A DNA stretch of 64,000 nt, taken from assembly GCF_001277295.1 (NCBI RefSeq), contig NZ_CP011456.1, positions 3,724,001 through 3,788,000 on the forward strand, read 5' to 3'. The stretch comes from Anabaena sp. WA102 (GTDB lineage: Bacteria; Cyanobacteriota; Cyanobacteriia; Cyanobacteriales; Nostocaceae). A program made the translations under genes and the position numbers. The notes below the pieces were generated by a model. It searched no databases, was not told the origin of the DNA, and saw nothing but the letters and a program-made list of their open reading frames with translations. Below are positions 46,853 through 54,098 of the stretch, in pieces (the stretch's first letter is position 1; each line of letters begins with the position of its first letter).

Positions 46853-46892
46853 ATATCCCTGATTTATGATCTTATCAAGAAATCAGGGATAT
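46853..46892. terminator. Bidirectional hairpin between convergent genes
   Basis: ATATCCCTGATTT and AAATCAGGGATAT form a perfect 13-bp stem between the Rpn gene and the 113-residue gene. Confidence 0.75.
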
Positions 46893-46947
46893 TCATAAAA
46901 TTATCTGCCAAGAAAAAACCACTAGATTTAACCAGCAAATCAAACAC

Positions 46948-47289
46948 TTATTCAGGTAAACAAGACACAACTTCTAAATCGAGTTCTTGGGCTACCCCTT
47001 CAATTTGTTTCCATACCTCAGTTTTATCAACAAACAATCGTTTAACATAGAGTTTGAATTTAGTATTAGGCAATGACAATATTCTAATTCCCAAATTCTG
47101 GGCATCCTGTTTAACTGTTTTCACAGACTCCAATAAATTATCACCATATTTAGTTGCTAAAGTCCCCTTTACACCACCTAATTGGGCATGACTTTCATCC
47201 TCAAAATCAACTTGGGCAATCCATTTATTTTCAGTGCCAGGATACATTTGATAAATACCAATGCCAGTGGTAAATAATTGTCCAATCAT
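46948..47289 (-). CDS. Hypothetical protein, cassette array unit 8
   Basis: 113 residues from ATG 47289, with AGAGGATTTAAAG upstream. Alternating strands and helices: GIGIYQMYPGTENKWIAQVD, FEDESHAQLGGVKGTL. Leader 47316-47344 (sense AATGCTATTGCTGTTGTTTT). Family not recognised. Confidence 0.65.
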   Translation of the reverse strand: MIGQLFTTGIGIYQMYPGTENKWIAQVDFEDESHAQLGGVKGTLATKYGDNLLESVKTVKQDAQNLGIRILSLPNTKFKLYVKRLFVDKTEVWKQIEGVAQELDLEVVSCLPE

Positions 47290-47438
47290 CTTTAAATCCT
47301 CTATAATATAACCATCTTCAGAAAACAACAGCAATAGCATTACCGATAATCAATAACGCTATTGTGTTTGCTATTTGTTATTGCTGGTTTCAATCCTCAA
47401 TCACCTTAATAGGTAATTGTCACCTGTATTTTCCAGCA

Positions 47439-47804
47439 TTATCCAATTTCCCCATGAATCAACTCAACAACAGATTCAGCGAGTAAACCCCTCACCTTAA
47501 TCTCCAGTGGAAATCTGCGGACTCGTTTCGATTGTCGGGGTGTGCCGTCGTCTCCCTCGAAATACCCATTATTAGCAATTACCCAATCTCTAAATCTGGG
47601 GAACTCCAATTGTTTCAAACCAATATAAGTAATAAAGCTAGTGAATCCTGAGCTTTCATCGGTGGATTCTGGCCAATGAAACTTGTTTGAATAAGTACCC
47701 ACAATGGTAATGCGATCGCTAAGTTCCACAACAATATAATTTCCATGTGGACTAACTTGTAAAACCTTGCCTTCAATACCCGCAAAATTGATTTTATTCA
47801 TCAT
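47439..47804 (-). CDS. Hypothetical protein, cassette array unit 9
   Basis: 121 residues. The start IEGKVLQVSPHGNYIVVELS resembles a small beta-barrel (OB-like); the tail is basic (PRQSKRVRRFPLEIKVRG). Leader 47810-47843 (sense GATGCTATCGCTTTTTAATG then GGTGTTTTTGAG). Function unknown. Confidence 0.6.
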   Translation of the reverse strand: MMNKINFAGIEGKVLQVSPHGNYIVVELSDRITIVGTYSNKFHWPESTDESSGFTSFITYIGLKQLEFPRFRDWVIANNGYFEGDDGTPRQSKRVRRFPLEIKVRGLLAESVVELIHGEIG

Positions 47805-47983
47805 TAAATCTCAAAAACACCAACATTAAAAAGCGATAGCATCAATGATTTTTGTCATCTTCATTGAACTATACAAAAGTTGATTTTATTAGAGCCTGTG
47901 CTAAAATTAAACAATGGCTAGATTTCAGTTAATAGATGATGAAGTGATGGGAATAGATTGACTCATGCCTATTCCCTTTTTCA

Positions 47984-48208
47984 TTAATCCTGTTCTGAAT
48001 AACTGTCAAACCAAATTATTTCATTATCAGAAAACCCAATCATCCTAGCCAAACCGTCTTCACAGCTAACAATTAACTTACCTGAACCTGAAATATCAAG
48101 AACTCCAGTAATTCGGGGTTCATTCAATAGTATATTTAATTGCTCAACAGTGAGTTCAATTGATTTTAAAGGGTTGATTCCTGTACATTTAACGAATGCA
48201 GTGGTCAT
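47984..48208 (-). CDS. Hypothetical protein, cassette array unit 10
   Basis: 74 residues from ATG 48208 (MTTAFVKCTGINPLKSIELT). Beta-rich, acidic C-terminus. Leader 48221-48250 (sense AATGCTATCGCTTTGAGG then TTGTGTTGTTGTTAG). Divergent from the 545-residue gene at 48295. No family recognised. Confidence 0.6.
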   Translation of the reverse strand: MTTAFVKCTGINPLKSIELTVEQLNILLNEPRITGVLDISGSGKLIVSCEDGLARMIGFSDNEIIWFDSYSEQD

Positions 48209-48294
48209 GATATTAACTAACAACAACACAACCTCAAAGCGATAGCATTAGCATCCTTAACATATTTTTATTTACTAAATTAAATTGATAGACC

Positions 48295-49932
48295 ATGACA
48301 CCAGAAGAAGTTTTAAGTCAAATAACCGATGGAATTTGGGTAAACAAGGGTGGGTTAAGAGTCCCCACAGAAGTTGTGCAAGCTTTGTCAAATAAAGAGG
48401 ATTGGTTTGATTCAATTCAACCAGTAGTTTACTCGCAAGATAATTTACCTTCACTAAAAGCGATTATTAATTACTTTTCTAAATCAGAATTAGACGATGA
48501 AGTTGGCTATGCTTCTGCGGAAATCTTGCAATCTTGTTATGGTGTAAACAAAGTTTTCAACTCTAAAGTACACGGTAATCCAAGTGCTGTTGGACAACAA
48601 AAACTTGATGCAATTGGACAACGCCCAGCGAATATCGAAACTTATAAAGCGTCCGTAGAAGTTAATAATATATTGATTAATTGGAAGAATATTAATAGTA
48701 GTGGTTATGATAACGATGATTCAGTTTATGACAGAATTAAATCTGTAGAACAAGTAAATAAAGATTGGTTTTCTCAACAAATTGAAGATTTAAAAACATT
48801 AATGCTCAATGCTTATGATAGTTTATTATCCCAATTTGATGAACAAGAAGACCCTGTACCACAGGAAGTAAGGAATCACTTTGTGGCAATTAGGGAGAAA
48901 ACAGAGCAGGAATTTCCATCGGCGATAGCGAAGCGCTGCTGCAAGCAGTTCGCTGATTTCCCCCAGGACAACCTCAACATTGTCAATATATTTCAAGGAC
49001 TCCTAGATAAACTCAAAGAAAAACTTGCTGATGCTTTACAAAAAATCAAAGAATTAGCTTTAGGTAAAGATGAATCCAAGACAGCGAGGGCAGAAGCGAG
49101 ACAAGAACACAAAGATAAATCAGGACTGTTGAAGTTTCTGAAAAGCAAGATTGTTAATCCAACAATTAACGGTATCAAAAAACTATTTAGAAAAGCCGGG
49201 AAATTGTTATCTAATAAAGAAGAAAATAACTATAAAGAAGACACAATTAAATCACAATTTGGGAATATTTCTAGTGCTTATGGTGCAATTGTTCCTGTGG
49301 ATATACCGACAACAATCAACGCCATTGAAGTATTGAAAAAGATTACCGAAAGTATTCTGACAACATTTATTTTAAAGGGAGTGCAATTACCGGGAGTTTT
49401 CGTTGAAGCCTTAAAAAATACTACGATTTCTATAATCTTAAAACGATTAGATATTCCCGGAGGTGAAGCAATTCGTTATATTACTGGGGGATTACTAAGA
49501 ACAGTCAAAGACCTATTACCAGCAGTTTTCAATAATACCGGAATGTTTGCGGGGGCATGGGGTTTATTAACAGCTTGCGCTCCTTATATTTTAGCAGCAG
49601 CAATCCTGGTGATTATTGCTATCAAAATGGCTAAAAGAAATCAACTCGGTGATTTTATTTTAATACTGGGATTATTGGCATCCCAAACAGAACCCGATAT
49701 CTGTTGTGCCAGAGTAATTGGTGACGAGAAAATGGAGGATATACAAACATTGAAAGAGGGATTTATTACCGAAACCAATAAGGATTATGACTTTATTTAT
49801 GCCTTGACATTTAAAAATGAACAGATTGCTAGAAGCATGGACATATCCAATGAAACTCCGGTAATTATTCCTGAAGAAGCCGCTATCACAATTAACGCAG
49901 GATTATCAAGTTTAGAATACATGGATTTTTAA
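48295..49932 (+). CDS. Large hypothetical protein with membrane segment
   Basis: 545 residues. N-terminal ~180 residues are mixed; residues ~230-300 are a charged coiled coil (GLLDKLKEKLADALQKIKEL); residues ~430-450 are hydrophobic (APYILAAAILVIIAIKMAK). An identical 32-bp repeat (48922-48953) is inserted in frame and encodes AIAKRCCKQFA. No family recognised; the architecture would suit a phage-ejected or contact-type protein, but that is a guess. Confidence 0.7.
   Translation: MTPEEVLSQITDGIWVNKGGLRVPTEVVQALSNKEDWFDSIQPVVYSQDNLPSLKAIINYFSKSELDDEVGYASAEILQSCYGVNKVFNSKVHGNPSAVGQQKLDAIGQRPANIETYKASVEVNNILINWKNINSSGYDNDDSVYDRIKSVEQVNKDWFSQQIEDLKTLMLNAYDSLLSQFDEQEDPVPQEVRNHFVAIREKTEQEFPSAIAKRCCKQFADFPQDNLNIVNIFQGLLDKLKEKLADALQKIKELALGKDESKTARAEARQEHKDKSGLLKFLKSKIVNPTINGIKKLFRKAGKLLSNKEENNYKEDTIKSQFGNISSAYGAIVPVDIPTTINAIEVLKKITESILTTFILKGVQLPGVFVEALKNTTISIILKRLDIPGGEAIRYITGGLLRTVKDLLPAVFNNTGMFAGAWGLLTACAPYILAAAILVIIAIKMAKRNQLGDFILILGLLASQTEPDICCARVIGDEKMEDIQTLKEGFITETNKDYDFIYALTFKNEQIARSMDISNETPVIIPEEAAITINAGLSSLEYMDF
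48922..48953 (+). repeat. 32-bp HIP1-type repeat, in-gene copy
   Basis: Identical to 17754-17785. Read here as AIAKRCCKQF(A), a different frame from the copy at 39727. Confidence 0.85.
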
Positions 49933-49934
49933 TT

Positions 49935-50892
49935 ATGACAATAACATTCACAAACACCCGCTATATCGAAGATGGTTCGGTAGGTTCAATCGCCACCGTT
50001 GCTGAATGGTCAGTGTGGAATTGTACTGAAAATAAATGGTCAAATGCACCTAAAGTAGTATTACGAAATATATTATTAGCAGGTTACATCCAAAATTAGA
50101 TTTTTGTATTGGGGAAATAGAAACAACAGAAACCAAAGCATCAGCACTAAACGCATTTAAACCCAAAGGTTATCAAGCAGCATTCTTTCTGGATTTAGCC
50201 AGTGGTTCTAGAAATCATGGAGATTCACATTTACTAATAAACAAACCATCGGTAAAAAGTATTTTGGTGAAGCAGCTAAAGACCAATGGAAACGCATAAT
50301 TTATGGGTCAATTTTGCATACTGGTTGTAAGAAACTGGTATACAAACAAATGAAATATGTAGTAGTAGATGATGAAAATAAAGATTCAGATGGTAACGAC
50401 TTAGATGATGCAGTCAATAATATTCATTGGGAAACTGGGGATAGTCACGCCAAAGCTAGTAAAGCACTGATGCAATTATTAGGACTGCCAGTACAACAAT
50501 TTAATCCAGATACTGGAGAAGACGAAGAACTTGAACCTGATGAAAATAAATCCTTACAATTCAGAGCAGCATTCAGAAACAACGATAATTTAGTAGAATG
50601 GATTGGTAAAGGTACTGTTGGTTATAACCCCAAACTCGACTCTTCTGAATTTGATTTAGTAATTCCCTTATCTTCACTCAAAGGTAATAAACCAGCGTTA
50701 GGTAATCACCAGGGTAAACTATTATTTGGTTTGGTATTTGAAGGGGAATTACGCCGGGCTAAACCAGGATGGATGTTACTCCAGTGGTTCTCATTTGAAG
50801 TGCTGGAAAAAGATAAAATTATTGATAACCTACGGAAAAAGTGCGATCGCCTATCCCAAACCTATAATTCCATCACCGACTTAGGAATGTGA
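49935..50892 (+). pseudogene. Hypothetical gene broken by two frameshifts
   Basis: ATG 49935 begins MTITFTNTRYIEDGSVGSIA and stops at ~50099. A shifted frame continues LHPKLDFCIGEIETTETKAS to NHGD near 50220, and a third continues FTFTNKQTIGKKYFGEAAKD through IYGSILHTGCKKLVYKQMKY to the stop at 50892. Together they give one ~315-residue protein. It follows the 545-residue gene by 2 bases, so the two formed an operon. Function unknown. Confidence 0.75.
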
Positions 50893-50909
50893 ATTAAATA
50901 AGGTGCAAA

Positions 50910-50943
50910 AGTAGGGTGTGTTAGCGACAGCGTAACGCACCAT
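50910..50943. repeat. Palindromic cyanobacterial intergenic repeat
   Basis: GGTGTGTTA and TAACGCACC surround GCGACAGCG, giving a hairpin. The rest of 50893-51140 shows no gene. Confidence 0.6.
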
Positions 50944-51140
50944 TCCAGGTTACATCAGAATTGCAGGTTATTAAATTTGCGTTCCTAAGATTTCAAAACT
51001 CTGTTAACCCCATCTCCCCCGAAATTTTTCGCTCTCTCTCCTATATGGTAACTGATTTATATCATCGACATTGGAGGATTGAAGATTTAAAAAATATAGG
51101 CAGTACAAAATTCTGCTAGAACGCGTTGTTATGTTTTTCT

Positions 51141-51227
51141 TTACTTACGTTTTAGCATTGCCCAAATAGATGCAGCTACAATCATAAAACCACCCATCCA
51201 GCCGCTAAGGCTTAATGGTTCTGCCCT
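51141..51227 (-). pseudogene. sxtPER: C-terminal stub of a DMT/EamA permease, candidate sxtPER
   Basis: About 28 residues on the minus strand: RAEPLSLSGWMGGFMIVAAS then IWAMLKRK and TAA. The G-W-M-G-G...I pattern is the last helix of a drug/metabolite transporter. A permease of this class (sxtPER) belongs to some saxitoxin clusters, and sxt pieces follow immediately. The family is likely; the sxtPER name is inferred from context. Confidence 0.5.
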
Positions 51228-51228
51228 A

Positions 51229-51894
51229 GAACCAATCAACAAATGGACATTCCCTCTTGAAGAATTGGAATCTGCCCAAAAGGTACTCTCTGAGACAGGA
51301 GGAATTCCCTATCCACCAGAGATGATTGCATTAGCACACAAAGAACTAAATGAATTTATTCACATTCTTGAAGCAGAAGGAGTCAAAGTTCGTCGAGTCA
51401 ACCCTGTAGATTTCTCTGCCCCCTTCTCCACACCAGCTTGGCAAGTAGAAAGTGGTTTTTGTGCCGCCAATCCTCGTGATGTTTTTTTGGTGATTGGCAA
51501 TGAGATTATTGAAGCACCAATGGCAGATCGCAACCGCTATTTTGAAACTTGGGCGTATCGAAAGCTGCTCAAGGAATATTTTCAGGCAGGAGCTAAGTAG
51601 ACCGCGGCACCGAAGCCACAATTATTGGACGCACAGTATGACTTAAATTTCCAGTTTCCTCAAACAGGAGAGCCGTCGCGCTTTGTCGTTGCAGAGTTTG
51701 AACCAACTTTTGATGCAGCAGATTTTGTGCGCTGCGGACGGGATATTTTTGGTCAAAAAAGTCATGTCACTAATAGGTTGGGCATAGAGTGGTTACAACG
51801 CCACCTGGAAGACGAATACCGTATTCACATTATTGAATCGCATTGTCCTATTTTTAATGTTTATTTTAATTATCGTTTCACAAGGGTGACATAG
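51229..51894 (+). pseudogene. sxtG: SxtG-like amidinotransferase, truncated at both ends with an amber codon
   Basis: Frame reads LEPINKWTFPLEELESAQKV...NEIIEAPMADRNRYFETWAYRK to FQAGAK, TAG at 51598, then TAAPKPQLLDAQYDLNFQFP to YRIHIIESHC. The stop replaces an expected Trp (TGG). The family acidic residues are present (VVAEFEPTFDAADFVRCGRD), but the N-terminal third and the part after ESHC, with the catalytic Cys, are gone. SxtG transfers an amidino group from arginine in saxitoxin synthesis. Confidence 0.82.
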
Positions 51895-51918
51895 AGTGGT
51901 AAAACTTAGGAGACAATT

Positions 51919-52319
51919 ATGACAAATGCCGACCTAATCTTAATCAACGACTGGTACGTAGTCGCAAAGATAGAAGATTGTAAACCAGGAAGTATCACCA
52001 CAGCTAGTTTGTTGGGAGTTAAATTGGTACTATGGCGCAGTCATGAACAGAATTCACCCATACAGGTATGGCAAGACCACTGTCCCCACCGAGGTGTTGC
52101 TCTGTCTATGGGAGAAATTGCGAATAATACTTTGGTTTGTGCATATCACGGATGGAGATACAATCAAGCAGGTAAATGCGTACAGATCCCGGCTCACCCT
52201 GACATGATACCCCCAGCAAGTGCGATCGCTAAGACCTATCATTGCCAGGAACGCTACGGCTTAGTGTGGGTCTGTTTAGGGAGCCCTGTGAATGATATAC
52301 CTTCATTACCCGAATGGGA
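51919..52319 (+). pseudogene. sxtH: SxtH-like Rieske oxygenase, N-terminal part fused to sxtM
   Basis: About 134 native residues from ATG 51919 (AGGAGACAATT upstream). The Rieske cluster is complete: C55-P-H57 (HCPHRGVA) and C74-A-Y-H77-G-W. After SIPSLPEWD-like sequence (DIPSLPEWD) the DNA switches to sxtM and the frame ends at 52428 with a foreign tail. The catalytic mononuclear iron domain is lost. Either SxtH or the similar SxtT; gene order favours SxtH. Confidence 0.85.
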
Positions 52320-52805
52320 TGTGCAAGAAGGGCAGCATCAATTGGGATTACGATTGGTGCCATTTTTGCGAGTGCTGCGGCACTCATTTTCTGGTTGCTT
52401 CCATATCAAATTGCGGGAATTTATTTAAATATAAACAATCCAGAGAATATCGAAGCAATTAATACAGCAACTTCTTTTCTCGCTTTGTCGGGATTATTCC
52501 AAATTTTTTACAGTATTCAAATGATTACTGTTGGGGCTTTGATAGGGTTGCAAGATACGTTCGTTCCAGTGTTAATGAACTTAGTTGTCTGGGTTCTTGG
52601 CTTGGCAGGAAGCTATTTCATGGCAATCATTTTAGGTTGGGGAGGTATCGGTATCTGGTTAGGTATGGTTTTGAGTCCACTCCTATCTGGAGTCATTTTA
52701 ATGGTTCGTTTTTATCAAATGATTGCCCATAAGATTGCCAATAGTAATAACGGGGAAGAGAGTCAAATTATACCCGCCGAAAAGGTGTTGAAATGCATAT
52801 CTTAG
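52320..52805 (+). pseudogene. sxtM: SxtM-like MATE efflux pump, C-terminal third
   Basis: About 160 residues from the junction: ASIGITIGAIFASAAALIFW, then several membrane helices (VLMNLVVWVLGLAGSYFMAI, GIWLGMVLSPLLSGVILMV) and a polar tail. MATE pumps of this type export saxitoxin. A full protein would have ~480 residues. Its end overlaps the sxtI start. Confidence 0.8.
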
Positions 52806-53227
52806 GAATTTCAGCTTACTACCACGATAGCGCTGCCGCTATGGTTGTCGATGGCGAAATCGTTGCCGCAGCCCAGGAAGAACGTTTTTCAAGACGAAAG
52901 CACGATGCTAGTTTTCCTATTGGAGCGATCGCTTACTGTCTAAAACAAGCAGGAACCAAGTTACAATATATCGATCAAATTGTTTTTTACGACAAGCCAT
53001 TAGTCAAGTTTGAGCGATTGTTGGAAACCTATTTAGCCCATGCGGCTTCTGCTTTTTTTCCCAGTCCTTTTGAGCGTGCTGCCGTTTTGTGCTTAGATGG
53101 TGTAGGAGAGTGGGCAACCACCTCCGTTTGGATGGGATTGGGCCATCAACTCACACCCCAATGGGAAATTCATTTTCCCCACTCCATTATTACAAATCTG
53201 TTTATTGATAGAATTTATGCAGTCTGA
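52793..53227 (+). pseudogene. sxtI: SxtI-like O-carbamoyltransferase, internally deleted and 3' truncated
   Basis: MHILGISAYYHDSAAAMVVD is the opening of the NodU/CmcH-type carbamoyltransferase family. At LLETYLA-HAASAFFPSPF (near 53040) about 50 residues expected between the two halves are missing. CLDGVGEWATTSVW follows, and the frame leaves the family after EIHFPHS (53185). A complete protein has ~600 residues. SxtI adds the carbamoyl group of saxitoxin. Confidence 0.85.
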
Positions 53228-53320
53228 CGCACTCTACGTATCTTTTCATAAATCAAATATTATTCCTATATATATAGAGATGTAGAGCAAGTTTTAATAT
53301 GATATTAAGTAGAGTGGATT

Positions 53321-53653
53321 ATGGATATTTCAAAAATGACACAATTATCGTCTCATTACCAACCACGTCGAGGAAGAGTATTTCCAGAAAAGCAAATTTC
53401 TCATGAGGAAAAAACCAGAAGAAATGCTGAAGATAGCTTATTTTATCAGGGTTGTCGGGTCATATTCAATAAAGTCCAACCTGAATTAATTCAGGATCAT
53501 TATGATTGGTTTATAGTTATTGAACCAGTAAGTGGTAATTATGTAATTGATCCAGATGAAACAATTGCCAGACAGAAAGCACGGGAAAAATTTGGTACTA
53601 CTATGCGCTTAATGATGAGAATTAACGAGATTGGCAACTGTGGTAAAATATGA
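53321..53653 (+). CDS. Hypothetical protein paired with a retropepsin-like protein
   Basis: 110 residues. Middle motif FYQGCRVIFNKVQPELIQDH then YDWFIVIEPVSGNYVIDPDE. A second in-frame ATG at 53336 could be the start. The stop overlaps the start of the next gene as ATGA, so the pair is translationally coupled. Function unknown. Confidence 0.7.
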   Translation: MDISKMTQLSSHYQPRRGRVFPEKQISHEEKTRRNAEDSLFYQGCRVIFNKVQPELIQDHYDWFIVIEPVSGNYVIDPDETIARQKAREKFGTTMRLMMRINEIGNCGKI

Positions 53654-54015
53654 TTTTAGGGGAATTTAATAGTAGGGGAGAACTCATTTTTGAAATTGGG
53701 TTAGTTACGGCTGATGGTGAAATCATTCCAGTACAAGCATTACTAGATACAGGTTTTACAGGTTGGTTAGCAATTGATGATCAGGATGCTATAACCTTAG
53801 GATGGTTACAGGAAAACCAGAAAGAAGATATGCAGACAGCATACGGCGAAGCTCAGTTTAATCTTTATCAAGGAACTGTATTTTTAGATGAAGAAGAGTT
53901 GATCATCCCAGTGTTGGGTGGAAATGAACTGCAAGATATTCTTTTAGGTGTACGTTGGCTACAAAGTAAGCGACTAGTAGCAGATTTTACCGCTATGGTG
54001 CTAACATTGGGTTAA
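53650..54015 (+). CDS. Retropepsin-like (clan AA) aspartic protease family protein
   Basis: 121 residues. ALLDTGFTGWLAI is the single active-site motif (D-T-G) of a monomeric half that would dimerise; LLGVRWLQSKRLVADF is the matching hydrophobic-glycine strand near the end. Substrate unknown. Coupled to the 110-residue gene upstream. Confidence 0.75.
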   Translation: MILGEFNSRGELIFEIGLVTADGEIIPVQALLDTGFTGWLAIDDQDAITLGWLQENQKEDMQTAYGEAQFNLYQGTVFLDEEELIIPVLGGNELQDILLGVRWLQSKRLVADFTAMVLTLG

Positions 54016-54098
54016 AAAATTACATTAAGTTTAAGAAAAATCATTCCCTCCTGATGAAGTGATACCTTAGATGATTAATTGCCCAAAGAGGCAGATAT

